Shown here: positions 36,576 to 46,799 of the stretch, piece by piece
Numbering within the stretch: position 1 is the stretch's first letter
Layout: the number at the start of each line of letters is the position of its first letter
Source: Echinarachnius parma
Taxonomy: Eukaryota; Echinodermata; Echinoidea; Clypeasteroida; Echinarachniidae
Assembly (NCBI GenBank): GCA_037951105.1
Contig: JBAMJV010008986.1
Location: 62,001 to 126,000, forward strand
Direction of reading: 5' to 3'
DNA length: 64,000 nucleotides
Made by a program: the position numbers and the translations under genes
The notes under the pieces: generated by a model
What the model saw: only the letters and a program-made list of their open reading frames with translations
Database searches by the model: none
Told to the model about the DNA's origin: nothing

Positions 36576-37574
36576 TAAAGGGATCTAGTAACTTTGTTGA
36601 GATGTGCAAAAACTGATGAATGGTTGATGCAATGTATACTGTTGTTATCTCATATGTCCTCAGGGTATTGTGTGAAAATTTCAGGTCAAATGGACAATGT
36701 ATGGCCAAGTAATGAGCGAAAATGCAAAGTGATATTGGGTGATATTCACCAACTCACTGCATTCACTTTGTACAGGGCTGAAAATCTCGCCCGGAGATTT
36801 TCTTATCTAAATACTTCAATCATACATATCTTTGTAATGAAAGGGAAATTTGAAAAACCGAAAGCTGTCCCATGATTTTATTGTTACGAGGGGCGTTCAA
36901 TAAGTTCATAGCCCAACCATGAAGGAGCAGGAAGTTGGGTTACCTAATGTTGTGTATGCAATGTTGCATCCTTCACATGGTCAGTGGTGCAAAGCCAGGT
37001 CAGTTGTATTCTGTTTCTGATCTAGACAGGCTTTTATTGATGCAATGTTCATTAAAAGTCACTTGGAAAATGTTGGAAAATGAAGCAATGCAAGTTGATG
37101 AGAGACATATGCTGCTCGATGACAATGTGCCTGCTCACAAGAGCCAGGTGACTTTTGAAAAGCTAAGAACTGCGGAATTGGTTTGTTGATGATTCCTCCT
37201 TATCCCCCAAACCTGGTATCGTCAGATCTCTTCTGACATATGAAGAAACAATCCCAAGATTGTGATTTTCAGGAGGATAATGAGACAAAATTTGCCAATA
37301 TGTAGGTTTTTTAGAGGTCTTTAAGAGACATCTTCAAGGAGGCCCTTGAGGCCCTCAGGAAAAATGCCGAAAAGCTCTTGGCTGTACATCAGTATTAGAT
37401 GGATGAAAGAACACCTGTATATATTAATCGATGTTGCACCTTGACTCCTTCAAGGTTGGGCTATGAACTTATTGAACGCCCCTCGTAATACGAATACAAC
37501 AAGGTATAAAGGAACCGCTAGAATTACAATTTTATTTTGAGGATTTGGACAATGTTACTAAGTCCCTTTAATTC
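36576..37574 (+). mobile_element. MITE family A, copy 1, split by a mariner
   Basis: Starts AAAGGGATCTAGTAACTTTG and ends TGTTACTAAGTCCCTTT, its inverse. Interior: GCGAAAATGCAAAGTGATAT and GAAAAACCGAAAGCTGTCCC, shared with the copies at 42103 and 58331. Without the mariner it would be about 400 bp. Confidence 0.8.
36887..37485 (+). mobile_element. Deleted mariner element with perfect terminal repeats and TA duplication
   Basis: The ends CGAGGGGCGTTCAATAAGTT (36887) and its inverse (37485) are identical for about 32 bp, flanked by TA at 36885 and 37486. A decayed transposase remnant reads DNVPAHKSQVTFEKLRTAEL and then, with stops and shifts, the PPNLVSSDLF region, i.e. the second and third catalytic Asp of the mariner D..D34D triad. 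Only 599 bp remain of the usual 1.3 kb. Confidence 0.85.
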
Positions 37575-38061
37575 ATGATAATATGATAATTTATGATAAT
37601 GTATTATTTATCTAAAAGAATGGCAAACCCACATTTTGTGATTTACTTTTATAGAATCTGCTCACAAAACCCTTTTAGTTAGTTGGATTTATACGCATCC
37701 CCTTGAAAGGATCTTATTTATTGAAATGTCATTTAATCACTTTTGTTTGTGTAATTTTCTTCCTAAATACAATGCAAAGCCACAACTGGAGCTTTTATGT
37801 TAAAATGCAATTACACACGTGCAATATGTTTTAGCATTTTTATATTTTTAGCGTAATTAGTTGTCCAATTTTAGATGTCTAATTTTGTTCTCCAAACATA
37901 CACCTATTATTTAAAATGTATTTCGTTATGCATGTTTATCATTTACGTTCTTAATTTTGTTAAACTTTGTAAGTAATTTATTTTTGTAAACACATATGCA
38001 ATTCAGCCCTATGGCTGCCATATATGTATTTTTAATGAATAAACCATATTTGAATTGAATT

Positions 38062-38432
38062 GATAAATTAAATATATGTATGAGAGGTTGTACAATACCA
38101 ACAATTACATTTTTTACCAACTCATTTGTTACATGGTCACAACCTGGACTTTTCTTATTCTTCAAGGAATGTACAATATCAAGCAATTCTTCAACAGTTA
38201 CTGGCATTACAAACAAACTATTATAATTAGGGTTTCCTAAAAAAGATTGAAATGTTTTTTGAGACTCAGAAATAACACGTGACAAATTATGGCCAATATT
38301 ACAAAAATATTCATTAAATTTGTCTACAATAACATCCGGATCATCAATTACATTCCCATCAATATTTATTTTACTTACACCAGACGCTTTATGAATTGGC
38401 TTAAAAACATTCTTTATCACTTTCCATGTCCC
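38062..38432 (-). pseudogene. Non-LTR ORF2, N-terminal RT segment
   Basis: Follows the endonuclease in the same frame after an in-frame TAA at 38433-38435. Shows FNEYFCNIGHNLSRVISESQ, VTVEELLDIVHSLKNKKSPG and VQPLIHIFNLSI, where the younger element interrupts the gene. Confidence 0.8.
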
Positions 38433-39677
38433 TTAAATATCATTATGTGTCGCCTGAAATTGAGCAAGATAATACTGCTTCTTTGCAGCACGTAAAACGA
38501 AAGTAAGAGTATTTCGATAATTACTATATTTCCTTTGAGAAGACTGAGACTTACTAATCTTATACTTATAATACAACTTATTTTTCCTATTTATTGACCT
38601 CAATATAGAATTAGTAATCCATTGCAACCGAGGAGTTGTTTTACGATTTCTACTATTACATTTACATAAGGGTACATTTTTATCATACAACAAAAAGAAT
38701 ATATTCAAAAATGTATTATATGAGCTATCAACATCATAATCTTGTAATACTTCACTCCAATCAGTTGCTAGTAACTCGTCTCTCAATTTAGCAATTCTGG
38801 TAGGATAACTTCTCCTAACATATCTATTATTTAAATTATTACAAAAACTTCTACCAAAGGACACCTTCGCATATACTGGGAAGTGGTCGGACAAATCTGA
38901 AATTATAATACCCGCATCTGGGATAGGTCGTACATTAGTAAAGATGTTATCAATGAGAGTAGAAGAAGTGTCCGTAACCCTAGTAGGTTTAGTAATTAAA
39001 GGCAATAAAGAGAAAGATACACACATATTCAAAAAGTCACACACGTTTACATTCTCATCGTGCTGGAGAAGATTAATGTTATAATCACCCATAACAAAAA
39101 CTGTTTTATTTAAAAATATTGAATTTGACAACACAGATTGCATTTCACTGATAAACAAATTCACATTACCTTGTGGCGGTCTATAAACGACCCCAATTAT
39201 AACATTCCGCCTGCCAGGAATAGGCAGTTCTACAAAAACACTTTCCATTAAATCATTCATAACATTAACTTCATTTAAGACTTGGTAATTTAACTGCGTG
39301 GGGACATACAGCGCGACTCCTCCTCCCCTTCTATCTTGTCGATTATTCACAATTAAATTTTTCCCTGGAAGAGAAAACACATTTCCTTCACTTTCATTTG
39401 ATAACCAAGTTTCAGATATTCCTATAATCATAGAACTATAGCACATGTTCTGCAAAAATACATTTAATTTATCAAAGTTTGCTTGCATACTACGAACATT
39501 AAAATGAAGCAGAGAGAGATCGTTATCACCAGAAATAACCATCTTCTGAGAGAATTTGGTTTCTGTACAGTAGTTACAGTGACTTATGACTGCACCATTG
39601 CCTTCACCAAGGTCATACTCTAATGAGTCTGCGCTAGATTCAAGATTGTTACATATATCATCATCGTTTGTACCCAT
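38433..39677 (-). CDS. Non-LTR ORF2, AP-type endonuclease part
   Basis: 414 codons from ATG at 39677. The apurinic-endonuclease motifs are in order: LLHFNVRSMQANFDKL (Asn), IGISETWLSNESEG (catalytic Glu), RRGGGVALYVPTQL, VYRPPQGNVN, VMGDYNINLLQHD (Asp/Asn), LIDNIFTN and IISDLSDHFPVYAKV (final SDH). The enzyme would nick the target for priming of reverse transcription. It ends at a premature TAA, so the whole element is dead here. A 65-codon hydrophobic frame (39858-39661) overlaps its start by 17 bases. Confidence 0.85.
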   Translation of the reverse strand: MGTNDDDICNNLESSADSLEYDLGEGNGAVISHCNYCTETKFSQKMVISGDNDLSLLHFNVRSMQANFDKLNVFLQNMCYSSMIIGISETWLSNESEGNVFSLPGKNLIVNNRQDRRGGGVALYVPTQLNYQVLNEVNVMNDLMESVFVELPIPGRRNVIIGVVYRPPQGNVNLFISEMQSVLSNSIFLNKTVFVMGDYNINLLQHDENVNVCDFLNMCVSFSLLPLITKPTRVTDTSSTLIDNIFTNVRPIPDAGIIISDLSDHFPVYAKVSFGRSFCNNLNNRYVRRSYPTRIAKLRDELLATDWSEVLQDYDVDSSYNTFLNIFFLLYDKNVPLCKCNSRNRKTTPRLQWITNSILRSINRKNKLYYKYKISKSQSSQRKYSNYRNTLTFVLRAAKKQYYLAQFQATHNDI

Positions 39678-40136
39678 AATTTACGGATTCATACCTGCAT
39701 GGAGTGCAATATAACTGAAAATAAATTACATAGAAAGGCAGCCTACTACGTGCAAAAGAAAAGAACATATATATGAACAACAAACATGTTTGGTTATACT
39801 TATAAATATACATAATAGGCATAGAAAGAACAGGATAAAACACACAACTAAAACTCAACGTGTCAAATTAAAGAGTACACATGCACGCGCAAAAGGCTTT
39901 CGCAACGCTACATACGAAACTCATAACATGACGCTAGCTCAACTCGGCCAGCACAAGCGTAAATTATTTAAATCAAAGAGTAAATTCTTAAATGGTGTAC
40001 TTCAGCACTGGTTTATCAATCCCTCTGGTGAATATAAGGCTTCAAACAAAATTTCTATGCGTAATTCCGAGAACATTACTAATTAAAACAATGACTGTCA
40101 CTATAGTGAACCACCCAAGTAGGTTTTGTCTATTCC

Positions 40137-40330
40137 CCGAACGAAAGTGCAGTGACGACAATGGAAATACTCCTTCTTTTAGCCCCGAGGTAACTTGCCT
40201 TTGATTGGCGTTCCTCTCGCGGTTGTCATGGCAATTTAATTATATGCAACAAAGTTGAACCTAATTAACTATTTACCTATTTAGCTATCTACACCCATGT
40301 AATAACGCTACAAGCCCTCTAAACGTAGAC
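40137..40330 (-). repeat. Right arm of the large inverted repeat
   Basis: Inverse of 33362-33552; GAACGAAAGTGCAGTGACGA and CTAATTAACTATTTACC are the best-kept parts. The match includes ACATGGGTGTAG toward the outside and fades near 40330. Confidence 0.6.
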
Positions 40331-41001
40331 CCGCTTTGTTGCCCCTGTTAGCTCCATGCTACGCTTATTATCTCTGTCGACCTTGGATAAACACAGGTCT
40401 ACGTAATGATCACTTGTTGATGCTATACAGGCCAAAAGTGCGTTTTCAGGTATCGGCTTTGTAGATACTGACACAAATTGCAAGCTGACATGATGTCACT
40501 CAAGACGTCCTAAAATCGAACAAAAACTACTCGACCCAAATTGTCGTTCTTGGTATCGGATTTCTCTATAAAGGGGGAGGGGATGGGAGGGGGTACGTTT
40601 GTGTACCGACACACGGGTTCATAGGCTAAGCGTAAGAGATATTGGCAGTGGTTAGAAAAGCGCGCCTTCACAACGTGGCCCCGTTGCAGAGTGACAATCG
40701 ATTTAAAGTTGCTAGTGAATGAAAGTCAGAGCACATGAATATTTGAAACAATCAGATTTGCGCATTTAGCACCATGATTGCAATTAATTGCAACATTATA
40801 ATCCATTGTAACTCTCTACAATATGATCCAAGACTGATCGGTACTCTTCAATTATTTAATAATTTACTCAAGTATAAAAAAGGACAATTTCTGGAACCTA
40901 TTCACGGCAAATTTATAACGAAAAGACCATCGAACACCAATTAAGGTAAACATGCTGATGACATACTCATTTATACTCGGACAGTTTAATTTTCTGCGCA
41001 G
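40331..41001. other. Intron stretch, nothing recognised
   Basis: No open frame, repeat or RNA gene that I can support. Confidence 0.4.
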
Positions 41002-41061
41002 GTGTGATGAACTTTGGGTTACTTTCCTGCAACTTATTATTACTTTTCGCCTGGTTCAATG
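41002..41061 (+). CDS. ZU5-gene exon b: 20-residue hydrophobic segment
   Basis: A 60-bp exon between TTTTCTGCGCAG|GT and TCAATG|GTAAGT. Phase 1 at both ends, so it can be skipped without changing the frame. In the frame set by its neighbours it reads VMNFGLLSCNLLLLFAWFN, ending in the Asn-Gly junction codon also seen in exon c (exon a ends Asp-Gly). It is likely a membrane segment. Both splice sites are strong, but a 60-bp exon can also arise by chance. Confidence 0.5.
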
Positions 41062-42102
41062 GTAAGTGATGTTTTTGTTTCATTTTGAAGATGCAATTCA
41101 GTTTGTGTTAAAGTATTTATATTAAGGTCTTACATATACCCGAACTTATATTAACCTATTGTGGTTATGGCAATATTAGCATTTTGAATATGTTTATTTT
41201 TAACGAACACACACAAAGGTAACAAAGGCATGCTTTATAATATTTGGTTGTATAACTTAACTACAAACAATTTTAAAACACACATTCATGGTTGACGGAA
41301 TGAAAATTACCAAGACACGACTCAGCTTCATGTAAAAAATTTAGTTTAAACTGTATACATTGCATGTCGTTGTATGTAGTTTGTGAAGTCGGAGTCGGAT
41401 ATTACGTAATTATGGATAACCGATAAAGCACACTAATTACTATTGTACTAATTCAAGTCAAAATGTGGGATCCTTACGAGAAACGAGACACATAATGCAA
41501 ACAATTGTAAATGTTAACAATTATTTGCTTAGTTAAAAGTACTTTATATTGTCAAGATTAGTAACAAAATATTTTGAACCGTTGATATCACATTGCATGT
41601 TTCTAAAATGCATGGTTAAAACCATTGTGTAGGATCGATACATTTAAAAATAGAACCAAATACAAAATTAATATTATCAGATAGTATCAGTTCCGACGGT
41701 ATGCAAAGACATACGGATGTAACTTAGACATTCACATGGAATGTCCACTATTTCTTGTTTACAAGCGGTACTTCATAATACACAAATTGTCAAAATATTC
41801 AAAGATTGCTTAGAACTGAAACCCTGTTCTCGCGTAGCTTATAACATTCGTATAACCATCTGAAGCACGGAACAGTTGTCTTATTACAATTATCTGTTGA
41901 ACAGATACATGTAATTGGAAATAATGTGTATAATGGATGTGTTCAGATTTTAAAATATTTATTGTATATATTTACAAATGTGTACAAAGTGCAATTAGTA
42001 AATTAGTAAGCAAATATAATTTTATATTTAGCTCATTACTCGGTCTTAATTATGACATTCATTTATAATTTCCACAAATCACTCACCAAACATATCACAT
42101 TA
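41062..42102. other. Intron stretch, nothing recognised
   Basis: AT-rich, without open frames or repeats I can support. Confidence 0.4.
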
Positions 42103-42480
42103 AAGGGATCTAGTAATTTTGTTGGAAAGTGCAAAAAGTTATGAGTGATTAAGTAAATGTGTATTGAAGTCCACAAAGTAAGGTGTGAAAAATTCACGTT
42201 AATTTGATGTTTTTTGGCTGAGATATGAGCAAAAATGCAAAGTGATATTCACTAACTCGATCATTGTACTTTCTTTGTACACGGTATGCAATTATCCCGT
42301 AGACCATTTTTTATCTGTACACTTCAATTGTACATATCTTTTCAACAAAATGGGAATTCGAAAAACCGAAATCTTTCCCGTGCTTGTATTGTTGATATGA
42401 ATATAATAATGTATATGAGAAGCATAAGCGTTCCAAGTAAGTTTTGAGGATTTGGACAATGTTAGTTAGTTCCATTTAAT
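42103..42480 (+). mobile_element. MITE family A, copy 2
   Basis: AAAGGGATCTAGTAATTTTG at the left, AATGTTAGTTAGTTCCATTT at the right, with GCAAAAATGCAAAGTGATAT and GAAAAACCGAAATCTTTCCC inside. It is more diverged than copies 1 and 4. Confidence 0.75.
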
Positions 42481-42620
42481 AAATAAATAACATTGTACAT
42501 GTCAACAAAATGTACTAAATCTTTTAAAGCATTAAAGCATTTTAATTGTGCATTCCATCCCAAGTCTTTTAAAAGTCAAATTTTCCTTATAGACTTAACT
42601 ATTTTTTGGTCAACATATAG

Positions 42621-42734
42621 GCGAGACACCAACGCAGGAGAGACGATCAAGTGACTTACAGAATACGCGGCTATGGGAACTAACAACTTGTCGTCTTGTA
42701 TTCTTAATTTTCGTTTTGTTTGTGTACATCAATG
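42621..42734 (+). CDS. ZU5-gene exon c: basic linker plus hydrophobic segment
   Basis: 114 bp between CAACATATAG|GC and CATCAATG|GTACGT, phase 1 at both ends. Encodes ETPTQERRSSDLQNTRLWEL followed by CRLVFLIFVLFVYIN and the shared Asn-Gly junction. The hydrophobic stretch has a positively charged residue in front and can act as a membrane anchor directly before the ZU5 domain, the arrangement known from UNC5CL. Like exons a and b it is a symmetrical cassette. Confidence 0.6.
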
Positions 42735-43204
42735 GTACGTGATTCCAATATAGTAATTTATTTTTAAAATACCGTTTTCACAATATTCACACTATTCTTG
42801 TTTTACAGTCGTGTGCATAAGTTATCCGGCATGAGTTGCAGTAACTCATGTGATTAACGCAAGGCCCCTTACCTCTCCCCCCAAAAAACAATAAAAAAAT
42901 AAAATAAAATAATAATAATAATAATTTTAAAAAATACACAAAGTCATCATACCTATGCGCCCTAGCACATTACCTTAACTTGATGATCCTGTAACAATAT
43001 TTTCAATTAAAGGATTCCTCATTTAGTTTAAAATGTAATTTTGTCATATCATTTGGATTCATGCGGTTAGATGAATTGTTTGATCGTTTGTTTGGGAACA
43101 TTGCATTGATTTTATTTCATGATTTTCATAATTTATTATCATCAATTTTCTTTAGAATTGTCAATTGCGATGTCCAAGTCTTTTTATTTCATCCTCAAAT
43201 ACAG

Positions 43205-43531
43205 GGCAAACTTACATTTCACCATCAAAGGACAGTGCATTAGGGACGTTCACCAACTCTGGTGGCGAGCTACGTATCGATCACTACGGTGTCGTGTTGG
43301 CCATTCCACCTGGTGCTTTGGCAGAAGGCACAACTGCAAGTATATTAATCCAGGTCATGACAAATACACCCAGTGATCTTCATTTGCGTGATGATGAGGT
43401 GCTAGCGGGTGTTGGAATTAGATGTTTTCCAGAAGGACTGGTTTTTATGAAGCCCGTAACGATAACACTTCCTCATTCTATCTCACTTGATGAACATGAC
43501 AGGCTGAATATGATACATTATCAGAAAGCAG
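43205..43531 (+). CDS. ZU5-gene exon d: ZU5 domain, first part
   Basis: Bounded by CAAATACAG|GG and AAAGCAG|GTAATC, phase 1 at both ends, 109 codons. It reads GTFTNSGGELRIDHYGVVLA then IPPGALAEGTTASILIQV, EVLAGVGIRCFPEGLVFMKP and VTITLPHSISLDEHDR. These are the hallmark strands of ZU5: G-x-(F/L)-x-x-x-G-G-x-L, the IPPGAL turn, and the P-x-G-x-x-F-x-x-P-V-x-(I/V)-x-(L)-P-H block. ZU5 domains occur in UNC5, ankyrins, ZO-1, PIDD and UNC5CL. The clean frame and splice sites say this gene is under selection, in contrast to its surroundings. Confidence 0.88.
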
Positions 43532-43800
43532 GTAATCTTATTTTAAAATCTAATTTCGTGAGTAAATATATTGATATTATGTGTAATCCTTTTCTGTAAG
43601 TAAATATCTTGATTTTAAGAGTGTATAGTAAACGAACATGATGCAGAAAAACCATCGTCGTGGGGATACACTGCAGAAGACCTGACCAAATCCATCGGGG
43701 TTAACTGGCGCGGGCATAGGCGTCGATTTATTCTCGCCATTGGGGGATGATACGTTACTTTGACCATCTGGCGAGAGAGCAAGTTGACAACCCGGCAGCA

Positions 43801-44064
43801 TGCCCGGGTATTTGATGACTGAGTGGGCGGAGGGTGGGGGGAGGGGGGGGGGGGGTGGGGGGCGGGATAGGGAGACCCAAAAGCCTTTGAACGTAGCTGT
43901 TTAGAAATGGGAAGATAGTTAAGTGACATTGCAAGCATCATGATATGAGGTGGGCTTTGTCTAAAATAAATTTAAGTCTGATAGATACAAAGATTGCAAG
44001 CATTTTGATGGAACCGTAAAGCATCAGTCAAGGGATACGCATATTGGGAAGCTTATTTCGGGTT
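43801..44064. repeat. G-rich tract and diverged copy of the 494-bp repeat
   Basis: G runs at 43836-43864, followed by sequence (GACATTGCAAGCATCATGAT, CTGATAGATACAAAGATTG) that is a shortened, diverged version of the tandem unit that begins at 44065. Confidence 0.5.
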
Positions 44065-45052
44065 CCAGGGGGCAAAGCCCCCGGAAGCCTTGGGATTTGA
44101 AATATCGAGAAATAAAGATGTTTTCTATAATTTTATGTTAATATACAGTTAACTATTCTGTAGTTAGTTAGCTTTTCATTAAGCTGTTTATGAATTGGAA
44201 ATTGTGCACATTGCAAGCATCACGTTATGAGGAGGGCTTTGTCGAAGTATGGATGAACTTTAGCCTGATAGATACATAGATTCCAATTATCCCGATGGAT
44301 CCCTGAATAGAATAAATGAAGGGATACCCACGTTAGGAAGATAGTTGGGGTTTGTTAAATTAAAAAATAAAGATATTGTCCATATGTAAATATGAGATAA
44401 AGTTAACTATTGAATAGTCATCTCAATTGTAGTGGGCAAAGCGCCGACGTACAAGTGTTCTATCTGCGGGGATGGGGGTAGTCGTAGAAGATTTCCGAAG
44501 CCAACACTGCGAATTTACGACATTTTCAAGACCGAGCCCAGAACCGGTCCACAATTTTCCAGGGGGCGAAGCCCTCGGAAGCTTTGGGATTTGAAATATC
44601 GAGAAATAAAGATGTTTTCTATAACTTTATGTTAATATACAGTTAACTATTCTGTAGTTAGTTAGCTTTTCATTAAGCTGTTTATAAATTGGAAATTGTG
44701 CACATTGCAAGCATCACGTTATGAGGAGGGCTTTGTCCAAGTATGGATGAACTTTAGCCTGATAGATACATAGATTCCAATTTTCCTGATGGATCCCTGA
44801 ATAGAATAAATGAAGGGATACCCACGTTAGGAAGATAGTTGGGGTTTGTTAAATTAAAAAATAAAGATATTGTTCATATGTAAATATGAGATTAAGTTAA
44901 CTATTGAATAGTCATCTCAATTTTAGTGGGCAAAGCGCCGACGTACAAGTGTTCTGTCAGCGGGGATGGGGGTAGTCGTAGAAGATTTCCGAAGCCAACA
45001 GCGCGAATTTACGACATTTTCAAGACCGAGACCAGAACCGGTCCACAATTGT
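44065..45052. repeat. Two tandem copies of a 494-bp unit
   Basis: CCAGGGGGCAAAGCCCCCGG at 44065 and CCAGGGGGCGAAGCCCTCGG at 44559 begin two units that agree almost base for base, through GTTAACTATTCTGTAGTTAG, TGGATCCCTGAATAGAATAA and CCGACGTACAAGTGTTCT. The start is a G/C hairpin of the type found at 1035-1665. Confidence 0.85.
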
Positions 45053-45091
45053 CGAGATCCAGTCCAAGACCCAGTGCTTGAGAATCGTGTG

Positions 45092-45093
45092 AT

Positions 45094-45125
<32 letters not shown>
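45092..45125. repeat. G run
   Basis: About 31 consecutive G's at 45095-45125; length probably unreliable. Confidence 0.8.
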
Positions 45126-45126
<1 letters not shown>

Positions 45127-45374
45127 AGTCGAAGGACATTTTCAAAGCCGAGGCCGGAAATTGTCGATATTTTTGAGGCCGAAACCAGGGCTATGCCGCA
45201 CTTTTTGAGGACCAACACCAGCGATAATGACGGTCGAGACCGGGGGGTTGAACCCCAAATCCTCTTTTCTGGGTAAGCCTATATGTGCTAACTATGTTTG
45301 TGGTTGCATTAATACATGTCTACAGGATGTTTATTTGTGAATACGTATGGATGTTTTTTGTGTAACTTAAATTG

Positions 45375-45670
45375 AATGAGCATGTCTGGAAATTGGTCAC
45401 CCATTGACGAAATTGAATGCACAAACGAGCGATTGTCAAGCTTGCCGTATTAAATTGAATGCCCATTTGTTGAAAATAGCGCCCAATGATGAAATCGAAT
45501 GCCCATTTGCGAATTTGAAGTTCGCGATTTGACATTTGGGTGCCCATATACGAAAATGCATGATCGGAATATAAATTTGATTGACCAAAGCGACTCTTCC
45601 ACGGCAATTTGACGAAATTGAATTCACATAAAACAAAATTGGGCGCGTAATGTGGGAAATTAGCCTGGAA
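45375..45670. repeat. Degenerate array around GAAATTGAATGCCCATTTG
   Basis: Repeated AATTGAATGC / GCCCATTTG motifs that end in GGAAAACCTATA. Related to the array at 32935-33330, which ends in GGGAAACCTATA. Confidence 0.45.
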
Positions 45671-45744
45671 AACCTATATTTATACATAATTCTTGGCCCC
45701 TTTCTGTCCCGAAAGACAATGGGTAGGCGCCAAATCAAGTTCAT

Positions 45745-46690
45745 GGCGCCGGATTGCAGCGGCTGGTGTCACTAAAATGGCTGATGCTCGAATGACATTG
45801 TCTTCTACATTTTGGGCACGTGAAGACGACGGAAGGCTCTATTTGTGGCTTTTCCGCTCTCTCCTCTCTTCGGCCAGTTTCACCCTCCTCTCCCCACTCT
45901 CTTTGATTGATGTTTTAACATCTCTCTTCCATATACTCCGGTAAGTGCCGTCTCCTCCCAGGATGAAAGGTTGATGGTGTTGCCTGCATTCAGTCCCGTT
46001 TGCACACATGTTTGAAGCGAAGGTGAGGCCTTACAGTACGTCAGGGCAAGTGGCAAGCACTCCATGGAGAATGTCCTTTGGAATCCGGCCATTTTCCATA
46101 CCAGCGTAACCGTCGTTTTGTAAGCATGGCATACAGGCTTGGGATTGCTGCTTGGGCCAGGACATCTTTGTTCGAGACACGGGCCTGTCATGTGTTTTCC
46201 CAGATCGCCTTTTCTAAACTTGGCATTGGTGCTGTTGCTTTCCCTATCCTTGTGTTGAGCTCAGTGTCCAATGAGAGGTTGCTGGAGATATTGGACCCCA
46301 AGTATGTAAAGTTCTCTACCACATCTAGAGTGTGGTCACCAATGTGAATGTTAGAGATATTCTGGACATATTGACCCATTAAATTGGTCTTCCTCCAGCT
46401 GATTGTAAGACGAACTCGCTGCATGCATGTGCGAAGGAGTTGATTAGTCGTTGTAGGGCTTCTTTACTGTTGGCGGTTATTGCAGCATCGTCAGCGAATA
46501 CCGTTTCTTTGGTTAGTACTTTCCGGATCTTGGTTTTGGCACGTAGACGGGCAAGGATAAACAGTTTTCCGTTGCTTCTGGGGTGAAGGTATATGCCATT
46601 TTCTGATCGACTGAATGCGTAGCTAAGAAGAAGCGAACAGAATATGCCGAACAGAGTTGGGGCAAGAACACATCCTTGATAAGAAAGGGT
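45745..46690 (-). pseudogene. C-terminal half of a reverse transcriptase with zinc-finger tail
   Basis: Read on the minus strand from 46690: GCVLAPTLFGIFCSLLLSYA, then ETVFADDAAITANSKEALQR with the catalytic DD, INSFAHACSEF, and WRKTNLMGQYVQNISNIHIG, then VVENFTYLGSNISSNLSLD. After a frameshift near 46188: AAIPSLYAMLTKRRLRWYG, and at the end FTCPKCRRQCHSSISHFSD, a C-x2-C-x3-C zinc-finger tail. This is the pattern of an RTE-like family with a tail finger. Stops and shifts show that it is dead. The finger and thumb parts of the RT are absent upstream. Confidence 0.75.
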
Positions 46691-46799
46691 TCAGATGAAG
46701 AACCACCATGCTGGATGGTGCTGGTACCCTTTTACAGTGTTTTTGTATACTTTCGCCGAAATAATTGTCAACATATGATAGTTCATACGCCTACTTGAT

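Larger units (their letters stand above)
36263..38058 (+). mobile_element. 5'-truncated retrotransposon (3' UTR only) inserted in the minus-strand element
   Basis: Flanked by a short direct duplication, ATTGATAA at about 36255-36262 and 38059-38066, with the broken RT reading frame resuming exactly on either side. The plus-strand 3' end reads GCTGCCATATATGTATTTTT, AATGAATAAACC and a TTGAA tail, typical of CR1-like 3' UTRs. No coding part remains. It contains the MITE and mariner copies listed separately. Confidence 0.75.
34323..39860 (-). mobile_element. Jockey/CR1-type non-LTR retrotransposon, near complete but interrupted
   Basis: The element reads endonuclease, reverse transcriptase, about 500 bp of 3' UTR, then a tail of TTGAAAC repeats at 34323-34365. 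It inserted into the LTR region of the Gypsy fragment and was itself split by a younger insertion at 36263-38058. Its RT is clearly related to the intact element at 61893 (both have FLDYSKAFDT.NHDILLYKL). Confidence 0.8.

Noticed and set aside
39790..40086. 98-codon plus-strand ORF with basic N-terminus
   Set aside because: Lies over the 5' region of a minus-strand retrotransposon; no motif.
45693..45944. Plus-strand ORFs at 45693-46347 and 46826-47394
   Set aside because: Mirror frames of the minus-strand RT and ORF1 fragments, which have clear family motifs.
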